From Streptomyces sp. NRRL WC-3549 (GTDB lineage: Bacteria; Actinomycetota; Actinomycetes; Streptomycetales; Streptomycetaceae), in NCBI RefSeq assembly GCF_000721935.1, contig NZ_KL585388.1, positions 33,801 to 39,885 on the forward strand: a stretch of DNA of 6,085 bases, given 5' to 3'. Every line of letters begins with the position of its first letter. Position 1 is the stretch's first letter. Shown here piece after piece: positions 1 to 6,060 of the stretch. The position numbers were made by a program, and so were the translations under genes. A model generated the notes under the pieces. That model saw nothing but the letters and a program-made list of their open reading frames with translations, was not told the origin of the DNA and did not search any database.

Positions 1-326
1 CGCCGCCGCCGGGGCCCGCCGGAGCGGGCGGCCCGGAGCCCGGGCGGCCCGAGACGGAGCGGCCGGCCGAGGACCTCCTGGCAGGCTCGGAGCTGCCCGG
101 CTCGGAGCTGCCCGGCTCGGGCCCGTCCGGCTCCGACCCGCTCACCTCGGACCCGTCCGGCTCGGACCCGCTTGTGGCGGAGCGCGGGACGCAGGACATC
201 CCGCCCTTCGAACCCGACGCGGTCCCGCCCTTCGAACCGGACTCGATCCCGCCCTTCGAACCGGAGGAGCCCCGGCCCGCCTCGCGACCGGAGCGGGGCG
301 GGGCGTCCGGGACGGAGCGGGAGTAG
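1..326 (+). CDS. 3' end of an unidentified protein with acidic Pro-rich repeat tail (5' truncated by window)
   Basis: The reading frame is open from the left edge (first full codon at 3) to a TAG at 324-326, and its third codon positions are almost all G or C, as expected for a real high-GC gene. About 107 residues are visible, all low complexity and rich in Pro, Gly, Ser, Glu and Asp. The order is a P/G/E-rich stretch, then six 5-residue repeats (GSELP, GSELP, GSGPS, GSDPL, TSDPS, GSDPL), then three 8-residue repeats (IPPFEPDA, VPPFEPDS, IPPFEPEE), then a charged tail ending in GTERE. No fold, membrane helix or catalytic motif is visible, so this is probably a disordered tail and the protein cannot be identified. 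Such tails occur on actinobacterial membrane, kinase and secretion-related proteins, but nothing here decides between them. A strong hairpin 10 nt after the stop suggests transcription ends here, separate from the helicase operon. Confidence 0.75.
   Translation, partial: PPPGPAGAGGPEPGRPETERPAEDLLAGSELPGSELPGSGPSGSDPLTSDPSGSDPLVAERGTQDIPPFEPDAVPPFEPDSIPPFEPEEPRPASRPERGGASGTERE
84..173 (+). repeat. Six tandem 15-bp units, in frame
   Basis: Units start at 84, 99, 114, 129, 144 and 159. The first two are identical (GGCTCGGAGCTGCCC) and the later four diverge. Each encodes one five-residue unit of pattern (G/T)-S-(E/D/G)-(L/P)-(P/S/L). Because the period is a multiple of three, unit gain or loss would keep the gene in frame. 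Confidence 0.85.
198..269 (+). repeat. Three tandem 24-bp units encoding (I/V)PPFEP(D/E)x
   Basis: Units occupy 198-221, 222-245 and 246-269. Each carries the core CCGCCCTTCGAACC and encodes an eight-residue repeat whose PPFEP core is invariant. A lone Phe flanked by Pro and acidic residues in each unit resembles a repeated short linear motif rather than folded structure. Confidence 0.85.
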
Positions 327-335
327 GCGTACGCG

Positions 336-368
336 GATCCGGCACCCCGGACTCCAGGGTGCCGGATC
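336..368 (+). terminator. Strong 12-bp stem-loop after the upstream gene
   Basis: GATCCGGCACCC (336-347) pairs perfectly with GGGTGCCGGATC (357-368) around a 9-nt loop, starting 10 nt after the TAG at 324-326. There is no U-tract, which is common for terminator-like hairpins in high-GC actinobacteria. Position and stem quality support a terminator for the upstream gene. Confidence 0.7.
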
Positions 369-376
369 ACCCATGA

Positions 377-433
377 CCGCCCCCGGGGGCGGGGCGGGCG
401 GTGCCCGGGCCCGGTACCGGCGGAAGGCCCGGG
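377..433. other. Palindrome-rich GC spacer upstream of the helicase promoter
   Basis: Three symmetric elements lie close together. A perfect 16-bp palindrome, CCGCCCCCGGGGGCGG, spans 377-392. The 8-bp arms CCCGGGCC (404-411) and GGCCCGGG (426-433) form an inverted repeat. Nested between them is the 10-bp palindrome CCGGTACCGG (411-420). They may add to termination or be protein-binding sites, but high GC content makes such palindromes common by chance. The rest of 327-509 shows no convincing gene. Confidence 0.4.
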
Positions 434-509
434 AACCAGGGGGCGTGCCCGGCACCCGAACCCTGACCGCCGTCCGCTCCGGGGCCGGGGACCACATCCG
501 GGGCGGGCG

Positions 510-532
510 CTGTCAGACCCCCCGCCTAGACT
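510..532 (+). promoter_or_regulatory. RecA-NDp-type (PafBC-dependent) DNA-damage promoter candidate
   Basis: The known actinobacterial RecA-independent damage promoter has the form tTGTCRgtg-N8-TAnnnT. Here TGTCAG (511-516) carries the invariant TGTCR core. The last nine-mer position is 518, followed by exactly eight bases (519-526) and then TAGACT (527-532), a good -10 hexamer. The lower-confidence positions (first T and the gtg tail) match only partly. Transcription would start near 538-540, giving a leader of about 37 nt to the helicase start. In mycobacteria this element is bound by PafBC and controls many DNA-repair genes, including the LexA-independent recA promoter. That use here is inferred. 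Confidence 0.65.
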
Positions 533-567
533 CGCCGGAGCAGGGACGACACGGACGGGTAGCGAGC

Positions 568-573
568 GGGAGG
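568..573 (+). promoter_or_regulatory. Ribosome binding site for the SNF2 gene
   Basis: GGGAGG at 568-573 is the only good Shine-Dalgarno sequence after the promoter. In-frame GTG codons follow at 574, 577 and 586, with spacers of 0, 3 and 12 nt. GTG 577 is the best compromise, but 586 cannot be excluded. Confidence 0.5.
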
Positions 574-576
574 GTG

Positions 577-3522
577 GTGGACGGGGTGCAGCGGGCGCGG
601 GGTGAGGCCGTCGACCGGTTGCTGCGGTGCGCCGCGGTGTTCCTCCCGGCCGCCCTGCCGCGGGAGGGCCGGATCGCCTTCTGGGACCCGGAAGGCAGGG
701 CCGACTTCACGGGCGCCGACGGCGGCCCGTTCGCCGGTGACCCCTTCACCACCGCCTCCGAGGGCCAGGACGGCCTCCCCGCCGTCACCGAGCTGACCGT
801 CGCCGTCCGGCACGGCGCGGACGGCGCCCGCCGCCGGGCCGTGCCCGCGCTGCTGGTGTCCCTGTCCGACGCCCTGCCCCTGCTCGCGGACGCCCGCCAC
901 CGGGCCTCGGCACACCCCGCCACCCGGGCCTGGGGCGCGGCCGCGCTGCACGCCCTCACCCTGGTGGCCCGGGGCAGACTGCTGCCCGGACTCACCCCCG
1001 AGGACCGGGACGCGTGGCGGGCCGGCCCGCGCGACGCGGAGGACGTCGCCCACCTGCGGGCGGTCGCCGCCGCGATGCCTCCGGAAGGCCACGCCGTGCC
1101 CCTGGACGGCGCCCCCCTGCGGCTGCCCGAGCCCGGCGCGCTGCTCGGCGCGTTCCTGGACGCGGTCGCCGACACGCTTCCCCGGACACCCGCCGCGGCC
1201 CACGCCATGGGGGCGCCGTTCGCCGCCCGCGAGGCGCAGGACGTGTCCGGAGTCCGTGCCTGGGCCGTCGAGGTGGCCGCCGGGCTCGACGCGGGCGTGC
1301 GTGTCTCGCTCCGGCTCGACCTGTCCGCGTACGAGCTCTTCGACAGCTCGGGCGGCTCCGGGACGAGCACGGGGGACGAGGAGCGGGACGGAGGCGCCGA
1401 CCCGGCCGGCGCACGCCACGCGGCCGCGGCCGTCACCCAGGTGCACAGCCTGGCCGACCCCACCTACGTCACCGACGCGGCCACCCTGTGGAACGGCGGG
1501 GCGGGGGAGCCCTTCGGCCCCAGGGCCCGGATCGACGCGGTGCTCGCCCTGCGCCGTGCCGCCCGCGTCTGGCCCCCGCTGGAGCGCCTGCTGGAGCAGC
1601 CCGTACCCGACGTCCTCGCGCTGACCGAGGACGAGTTGTACGAGCTGACCGCGGACGCCGGGACCCGGCTCGCGGCGGCGGGTGTCCTGGTGCACTGGCC
1701 GCGGGAGCTGGCCCGGTCGCTCACCGCCGCGGCCGTCGTCCGGCCCGCTCCCGGCTCGGCGACCGACGGCACCTCCTTCTTCGACGCCGAGCAGCTCTTC
1801 ACGTTCGACTGGCAGCTCTCGCTGGGCGAGGACCGGCTCACCCAGGCCGAGATGGACAGGCTGGCGGAGGCCCACCGGCCGATCGTGCGGCTGCGGGACC
1901 AGTGGGTCGTGGTGGACCCCGCGCTCGTACGCAAGGCGCGCAAGCGGGAGCTCGGGCTGCTGGACCCGGTCGACGCGCTCGCCGTCGCCCTCACGGGCAG
2001 CGCCGAGGTCGACGGGGTCCAGGTCGACGCCGTCCCCGAGGGCGCGCTCGCCGTGCTGCGCGCCCGCATGCTCGACGAGGAAGCCGTCCTCCCGCCCCCG
2101 CCCGGCCTCGACGCCACCCTCCGCGACTACCAACTGCGCGGACTCGCCTGGCTGGACCGGATGACCTCGCTCGGCCTGGGCGGCTGCCTCGCCGACGACA
2201 TGGGACTGGGTAAGACCATCACCGTCATCGCGCTCCACCTGCACCGCGCGCACCCGGCCCCGACCCTGGTGGTCTGTCCCGCCTCCCTCCTCGGCAACTG
2301 GCACCGCGAGATCAACCGCTTCGCCCCCGGTGTCCCCGTACGCCGCTTCCACGGCGCCGACCGCTCCCTCACCGGCGCGGGCGACGGCTTCGTGCTCACC
2401 ACCTACGGCACGATGCGCTCCAGCGCCGAGCAGCTCGCCGCGCACACCTGGGGCCTGGTCGTCGCGGACGAGGCACAGCACGTGAAGAACCCGCACTCCT
2501 CCACGGCGAGAGCGCTGCGCACCATCCCGGCGCCGGCCCGGGTCGCGCTGACCGGAACCCCCGTGGAGAACAACCTCTCCGAGCTGTGGGCCCTCCTCGA
2601 CTGGACCACCCCCGGGCTGCTCGGGCCGCTGAAGGCGTTCCGGGCCCGGCACGCGCGGACCGTGGAGAGCACCGGTACCGCCGCGGGCCTGGGCGGCGAC
2701 GAGGCGGTGGAACGCCTGGCGAGGCTGGTGCGGCCCTTCCTCCTGCGCCGCAAGAAGTCGGACCCGGGGATCGCCCCGGAGCTGCCGCCGAAGACGGAGA
2801 CCGACCACCCCGTCTTCCTCACCCGGGAACAGGCCACGCTCTACGAGGCGGCCGTGCGCGAGACGATGACGTTCATCGAGAGCGCCGAGGGCATCGCCCG
2901 CCGCGGCCTGATCATGAAGCTGCTCGGCTCGCTCAAGCAGATCTGCAACCACCCCGCCCAGTACCTGAAGGAGGAGCCGACCCGGCTCGCCGGGCGCTCC
3001 GGCAAGCTGGCCCTCCTCGACGAGCTGCTCGACACGATCCTGGCCGAGGACGGCTCCGTCCTGATCTTCACGCAGTACGTGTCGATGGCCCGTCTGCTGG
3101 CCGCCCACCTCGCCTCCCGGGCCATCCCCTCCCAGCTGCTGCACGGCGGCACCCCGGTGGCCGAGAGGGAGAGGATGGTCGACCGCTTCCAGTCCGCCGA
3201 GGTCCCCGTCTTCCTGCTCTCCCTCAAGGCGGCGGGCACCGGTCTCAACCTTACCCGTGCCGCCCATGTGATCCACTACGACCGCTGGTGGAACCCGGCG
3301 GTCGAGGAGCAGGCCACCGACCGGGCGTACCGCATCGGACAGACCCAGCCCGTGCAGGTGCACCGGCTGATCGCCGAGGGCACCGTCGAGGACCGGATCG
3401 GTGAGCTGCTCCTGTCCAAGCGGGCCCTCGCCGACGCCGTCCTCGGCTCCGGTGAGGCGGCGCTGACCGAGCTCAGCGACCGCGACCTGGCCGACCTCGT
3501 CTCGCTGAGGAGGGCGTCATGA
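577..3522 (+). CDS. SNF2-family DEAD/DEAH-box helicase-like ATPase (DNA translocase)
   Basis: This is a cytoplasmic ATPase of about 981 residues with a complete SNF2 core; the family uses ATP to move along double-stranded DNA and remodel protein-DNA complexes. Residues from the GTG at 577: a divergent N-terminal region (1-300) with a Gly/Asp/Glu-rich linker near 256-280; a segment (about 304-480) resembling the DUF3670 region typical of bacterial SNF2 proteins; a Q-motif-like YQLRGLAWL at 518; Walker A DDMGLGKT at 540-547; Walker B DEAQH at 631-635; TGTPVENN at 659; PFLLRRKK at 720; LKQICNHP near 787; LHGGTP at 855; SLKAAGTGLNLT at 882; and motif VI QATDRAYRIGQ at 912-922. All catalytic motifs are intact. 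It is first in an operon with the SWIM gene. Longer in-frame starts, such as ATG 373, lie upstream of the promoter and are unlikely. DNA repair or replication-stress work is inferred from the promoter; the substrate is unknown. Confidence 0.93.
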   Translation: MDGVQRARGEAVDRLLRCAAVFLPAALPREGRIAFWDPEGRADFTGADGGPFAGDPFTTASEGQDGLPAVTELTVAVRHGADGARRRAVPALLVSLSDALPLLADARHRASAHPATRAWGAAALHALTLVARGRLLPGLTPEDRDAWRAGPRDAEDVAHLRAVAAAMPPEGHAVPLDGAPLRLPEPGALLGAFLDAVADTLPRTPAAAHAMGAPFAAREAQDVSGVRAWAVEVAAGLDAGVRVSLRLDLSAYELFDSSGGSGTSTGDEERDGGADPAGARHAAAAVTQVHSLADPTYVTDAATLWNGGAGEPFGPRARIDAVLALRRAARVWPPLERLLEQPVPDVLALTEDELYELTADAGTRLAAAGVLVHWPRELARSLTAAAVVRPAPGSATDGTSFFDAEQLFTFDWQLSLGEDRLTQAEMDRLAEAHRPIVRLRDQWVVVDPALVRKARKRELGLLDPVDALAVALTGSAEVDGVQVDAVPEGALAVLRARMLDEEAVLPPPPGLDATLRDYQLRGLAWLDRMTSLGLGGCLADDMGLGKTITVIALHLHRAHPAPTLVVCPASLLGNWHREINRFAPGVPVRRFHGADRSLTGAGDGFVLTTYGTMRSSAEQLAAHTWGLVVADEAQHVKNPHSSTARALRTIPAPARVALTGTPVENNLSELWALLDWTTPGLLGPLKAFRARHARTVESTGTAAGLGGDEAVERLARLVRPFLLRRKKSDPGIAPELPPKTETDHPVFLTREQATLYEAAVRETMTFIESAEGIARRGLIMKLLGSLKQICNHPAQYLKEEPTRLAGRSGKLALLDELLDTILAEDGSVLIFTQYVSMARLLAAHLASRAIPSQLLHGGTPVAERERMVDRFQSAEVPVFLLSLKAAGTGLNLTRAAHVIHYDRWWNPAVEEQATDRAYRIGQTQPVQVHRLIAEGTVEDRIGELLLSKRALADAVLGSGEAALTELSDRDLADLVSLRRAS
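3507..3513 (+). promoter_or_regulatory. Ribosome binding site inside the SNF2 gene for the SWIM gene
   Basis: GAGGAGG lies 5 nt before ATG 3519, within the last codons of the helicase. Together with the ATGA overlap at 3519-3522 it fixes the SWIM start and indicates coupled translation. Confidence 0.8.
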
Positions 3523-4796
3523 GCCGCGCCGCGAGCCCGGCCGCCCGCCCCGGCCCCGACGACCTGCGGCGCACCTTCGAGGCAGTGCCCGCCCGCACCG
3601 CCGACGCCCGCGCCCCTTTCGCGGACAGCTGGTGGGGCCGCGCCTGGGTGGACGCCCTGGAGACCCTGTCGATGGACGAGGGGCGCCTCGCCCGCGGCCG
3701 GGTGTACGCCGACGGCGGCCACGTCGCCGCCGTCACCGTGACCCCGGGCCGGGTCATCGCGTACGTCCACGGCAGCCGCCCCCGCCCGTACCGTGCGGAG
3801 CTGAGGCTGCGTACGTTCTCGGCCTCCGACTGGGACACCTTTCTGGACGCCGTCGCGGCGCGGCCCGGCCACCTGTCCGCGCTGCTGGACAAGGAGATGC
3901 CGCATTCCCTGGTCGACACGGCGGGGGAGACCGGCATCCGGCTGCTGCCCGCGGCCGGGGACCTGGACCCCGACTGCTCCTGCCCGGACCGCGGATGGCC
4001 CTGCAAGCACGTGGCGGCGCTCTGCTTCCAGACCGCGCGGCTGCTGGACAGCGACCCGTTCGTGCTGCTGCTGATGCGCGGCCGGGGTGAGCGCGAACTC
4101 CTCGACGAACTGGGCCGCCGCAACGCCGAACACTCCGCCCGCGAGCGGCCCGCCGCCCCGGTGACCCCGTCGGTGGCCGCCCGCGAGGCCCTCGCCGGCC
4201 GTTTCCTGCCGCCGCTCCCCGCCCCCCTGCCCGTGCCCGCGCACCCCGGCGGGCCACCGGCCTACCCGGAGCTGCCGGGCGCCCGTGACCCGCTCGGGCT
4301 GGACCACCTCGCCACCGATGCGGCGGCCCGCGCCCACGCGCTCCTGACCACGGGTGAGGACCCGCTCGCCGGACTCAGCACCTGGCAGGACGCCGTGCGT
4401 ATCGCCGCGTCCCGCCCCACCGCCGGGCTCACCGCCACCACCCGGGCGCTCTACCGCGAGCTCGCCTTCGCCACCGGCCGCAACACCACCGACCTGGCCC
4501 GGGCCGTCGCCGCCTGGCGCCAGGGCGGCGCCCTGGGCCTGGAGGTCCTGGAGCACGCGTGGGACCCGCCGGCCGGACCGTTCGACCGGGCCCGCCCCGC
4601 CCTCGCGGCGGCCGGCTTCCCCCGCTTCCAGCCCTGGCGCAACCGCCTGACCGGCCCCGGCGGCACGCTCCAGCTCCGCTTCGGCCACGACGGCCGGTGG
4701 TACGGCTACGAATCCGACCGGGGCCAGGACGACTGGTGGCCCCGTGCCGCACCGGACACCGACCCGGTGGGCGCGCTCACCGCACTGCGCGGCTGA
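3519..4796 (+). CDS. SWIM zinc-finger protein, partner of the SNF2 ATPase
   Basis: A 425-residue protein, probably cytoplasmic: no signal peptide or membrane segment is visible. The N-terminal part has the family hallmark WWGRAWVDALE (38-48), then a beta-rich stretch (about 60-100, RGRVYADGGHV onward). The SWIM motif CxCx(6)CxH is complete, with C153, C155, C162 and H164. SWIM domains bind zinc and are thought to contact DNA or protein. A Pro-rich linker (about 228-254) separates this from a helical C-terminal half that I cannot assign, ending in an aromatic segment (GRWYGYESDRGQDDWW). The ATG shares four bases with the helicase stop and has a strong GAGGAGG site, so the two products are probably made together. 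SWIM proteins next to SNF2 ATPases are a recurrent bacterial pairing, which suggests this one targets or regulates the translocase; the complex itself is inferred. Confidence 0.92.
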   Translation: MSRAASPAARPGPDDLRRTFEAVPARTADARAPFADSWWGRAWVDALETLSMDEGRLARGRVYADGGHVAAVTVTPGRVIAYVHGSRPRPYRAELRLRTFSASDWDTFLDAVAARPGHLSALLDKEMPHSLVDTAGETGIRLLPAAGDLDPDCSCPDRGWPCKHVAALCFQTARLLDSDPFVLLLMRGRGERELLDELGRRNAEHSARERPAAPVTPSVAAREALAGRFLPPLPAPLPVPAHPGGPPAYPELPGARDPLGLDHLATDAAARAHALLTTGEDPLAGLSTWQDAVRIAASRPTAGLTATTRALYRELAFATGRNTTDLARAVAAWRQGGALGLEVLEHAWDPPAGPFDRARPALAAAGFPRFQPWRNRLTGPGGTLQLRFGHDGRWYGYESDRGQDDWWPRAAPDTDPVGALTALRG

Positions 4797-4809
4797 TCCG
4801 GCACCCGGC

Positions 4810-4826
4810 CGGGGAAGCCGCCCCCG
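4810..4826. terminator. Weak hairpin between convergent genes
   Basis: CGGGG (4810-4814) and CCCCG (4822-4826) form a 5-bp stem with a 7-nt loop in the 30-bp gap between the SWIM stop and the stop of the opposing gene. The position suits a bidirectional terminator, but the stem is short. Confidence 0.25.
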
Positions 4827-5135
4827 TCAGCTCCCCGCGTACAGGAGCAGCACGACGATCAGCACCGCGCACAACGGCAGCATGACCCAACCGGCCTTGC
4901 GGAACGACGCGTTGTCATGCTGGGACAGCCCGCGGCCGGCACCGTGGGCGGAGGCCAGGTGCTCCCAGGCCATGCCGTCGATCCGTCGCGTCGTCAGCAG
5001 CGAGGGCGACCAGTCGCAGTGGGTGCAGACCACGAAGTCGCGGTACGGGTCGTACCGGAAGTCCCGTTCGATGGTGACGGTGAAGACCCGGTCGCCGGGG
5101 CCGATTGCGGTGAAATGACGTATCGGCGCGCCCAT
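4827..5135 (-). CDS. Small C-terminally anchored membrane protein with C2H2-like metal-binding pattern
   Basis: A 102-residue protein that I do not recognise. The ATG at 5133-5135 has a good GGGGAG site (5144-5149) at 8-nt spacing, so the start is well supported. The N-terminal half is polar and probably beta-rich (residues 5-36, with FTVTIERDFRYDPYRDF). It is followed by C37-x2-C40-x18-H59-x4-H64, a spacing like a long C2H2 zinc finger. After a polar hinge, residues about 82-100 (GWVMLPLCAVLIVVLLLYA) form one hydrophobic helix ending two residues from the C-terminus. With no signal peptide, this suggests a tail-anchored layout with the metal site in the cytoplasm; this is inferred. It lies downstream of the regulator remnant and converges on the SWIM gene. 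Zinc sensing, or a tethered nucleic-acid-binding role, are possibilities only. Confidence 0.8.
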   Translation of the reverse strand: MGAPIRHFTAIGPGDRVFTVTIERDFRYDPYRDFVVCTHCDWSPSLLTTRRIDGMAWEHLASAHGAGRGLSQHDNASFRKAGWVMLPLCAVLIVVLLLYAGS

Positions 5136-5143
5136 GTCGACTG

Positions 5144-5149
5144 CTCCCC
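5144..5149 (-). promoter_or_regulatory. Ribosome binding site of the small membrane protein gene
   Basis: On the - strand GGGGAG is followed by 8 nt and then ATG (5135-5133), which fixes this start. I see no clear -35/-10 pair just upstream. Confidence 0.7.
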
Positions 5150-5165
5150 TGTTCGTGTCCGGCCG

Positions 5166-5323
5166 TCAGGTGTTCACCCCCGGCGGCGGAACAGTGACGA
5201 ACGCGGGCAGGACGGCGTCGACCACCTCCTGGGCGAAGCCGGCCGGCAGCGGCGCCCGGCGCAGCACCGGCAGGGCCAGCAGCAGGAGGGGTCCGCGTCC
5301 GGGCGCAGTTCGCCCCGGGCGCC
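5166..5323 (-). pseudogene. Remnant of a TetR/AcrR-family regulator (C-terminal end, frameshifted)
   Basis: Two frames together give a peptide typical of the C-terminal end of TetR-family repressors. GARGELRPDADP is read in one frame (5323-5288). LLLLALPVLRRAPLPAGF and then AQEVVDAVLPAFVTV are read in another, to a TGA at 5166-5168. The join near 5287-5291 needs a frame change, for example loss of 1 or 4 bases around a DPELLL-like sequence. Both halves keep coding-like third positions only in their own frame. Family members usually have a longer segment between the DP and PLPAGF parts, so a deletion there is also likely. No N-terminal helix-turn-helix is present, as the preceding 100 bp and the peptidase gene leave no room for it. 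The intact part of the second frame could still be read from a GTG at 5354 as a 62-residue ORF, but it would lack any DNA-binding domain. The TetR assignment rests on recalled family pattern, not a search. Confidence 0.55.
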
Positions 5324-5360
5324 GCTGTGCCCGGTCGTCGCGGCCGGTGTGCACTCACTC

Positions 5361-5398
5361 GCCCGCCGGACCGGCCGGGCGGGGGCCGTCCGCCCCGC
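5361..5398 (-). terminator. GC-rich inverted repeats after the C39-like gene
   Basis: Two hairpin-capable elements lie 24-61 nt past the TAG of the C39-like gene. GCGGGG/CCCCGC (5379-5384 with 5393-5398) is a 6-bp stem with an 8-nt loop. GCCCG/CGGGC (5361-5365 with 5376-5380) encloses CCGG-A-CCGG. The two overlap at 5379-5380, so they would be alternative structures. There is no U-tract. They could end transcription of the peptidase operon. The surrounding 5324-5421 has only a 16-codon ORF (ATG at 5405-5403) with weak support. Confidence 0.3.
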
Positions 5399-5421
5399 GG
5401 GACATCGTTTCCGCTGAGTTC

Positions 5422-6060
5422 CTACGCCCCCACCGCCCGGCCGGAGGCCCCGCCGGGCAGCGACACCCCGCGGCCCGCGAAGAAGCGCTCGAACACCGGC
5501 AGCGGCAGCTCGGCCGTCCTGGTGTCCGCCGTCGTCCCCGACGGGTTGTGGAAGTGCACGCCCTGGCCGTCCGCCGTGCGGGAGGTCACCAGTACCAGAT
5601 GACCACCGCGCCCCGGAGCCGGCCGGTCCGGATGCCGGATCCCGTAGTGCACGGAGGTCATCACCCGACGCCCCGTGTCCAGCAGGCCGAGCAGGTCGGC
5701 GCAGGACAGCTCCCGGTGCACCACCGCGTCGAGGCGGTGCACCTCGCCCACGTACCGGACGAACGGGGCGTACACCAGCCCCCTGATCACCCCGTCGGTG
5801 TCCTCGGTGTACGCGCCGTACGCCAACGCCCCGTCCCGCAGGGCGAACAGCGACGGCGCACCGGCGCCGAGCGCCATGCGCAGGCAGGTCATACCGCACA
5901 GATGACCCGCCCAGCGCGCGTACTCGGCCGGTGAGGCGGCACCCGAACCGGCCCAGCCCGGATCCTCCGCCGGGTCGAGACCGCCCTCCACGATCGCCCC
6001 CACCAGCTCGGGCGAGGCGAACTGCGTGTGGACGGGGGTGCCGCAGCGGGCGCAGGTCAC
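5422..6060 (-). CDS. C39-like papain-fold cysteine peptidase homologue with N-terminal CxxC
   Basis: A 212-residue protein, probably cytoplasmic, with no signal peptide. Residues 3-6 are a CxxC (TCARCGTP), like half a zinc ribbon. The core fits peptidase family C39 or a C39-like fold: LCGMTCLRM puts the likely nucleophile at C55, GRGGHLVLV gives the likely general base H154, and HFHNPSG gives N172 where C39 enzymes usually have Asp. The Gln normally about six residues before the Cys is not obvious (R49/W50 there), so activity is uncertain. C39 domains typically cut after Gly-Gly in bacteriocin leader peptides, but here no ABC transporter or precursor peptide is visible. The GTG start overlaps the stop of an upstream gene (GTGA, 6060-6057), which supports this start although no strong ribosome site is visible. 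It may be a housekeeping or natural-product peptidase, or an inactive binding domain. Confidence 0.72.
   Translation of the reverse strand: MTCARCGTPVHTQFASPELVGAIVEGGLDPAEDPGWAGSGAASPAEYARWAGHLCGMTCLRMALGAGAPSLFALRDGALAYGAYTEDTDGVIRGLVYAPFVRYVGEVHRLDAVVHRELSCADLLGLLDTGRRVMTSVHYGIRHPDRPAPGRGGHLVLVTSRTADGQGVHFHNPSGTTADTRTAELPLPVFERFFAGRGVSLPGGASGRAVGA

Noticed and set aside
172..576. Longer N-terminus for the SNF2 protein (start at 172 or ATG 373)
   Set aside because: This extension runs through the 3' end of the upstream gene in another frame, through the terminator hairpin and across the probable promoter. Its Arg/Ser/Pro-rich peptide is a frame shadow of the PPFEP repeats.
526..3363. A 945-codon open frame on the - strand opposite the SNF2 gene
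   Set aside because: Long antisense frames are expected opposite high-GC genes. The peptide is Gly/Arg/Glu/Gln-rich with no domain, while the + strand carries every SNF2 motif.
577..4796. A phage-defence locus such as DISARM built on the SNF2 helicase
   Set aside because: No methyltransferase, nuclease, phospholipase D or other defence partner is in the window, and the SNF2-SWIM pairing with a damage-type promoter fits a DNA-repair setting better.
4912..4932. TTGTCATGC as a second PafBC-type promoter
   Set aside because: No TAnnnT follows at the required spacing, and it lies inside the coding sequence of the small membrane protein.
5355..5405. 16-codon ORF (MSRGADGP...) on the - strand just after the C39-like gene
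   Set aside because: It has only a weak GGA ribosome site and low-complexity content. It could be the start of the lost regulator, but nothing confirms this.
5397..5421. ECF-sigma-like GGAAC -35 box just after the C39-like stop (- strand)
   Set aside because: No matching -10 element is found at 16-18 nt spacing.
5134..5934. Open frame of 266 codons on the + strand
   Set aside because: It overlaps the C39-like gene and the regulator remnant. Its composition is Arg/Pro/Gly/His-rich with no motif, and the - strand frames have better coding bias.
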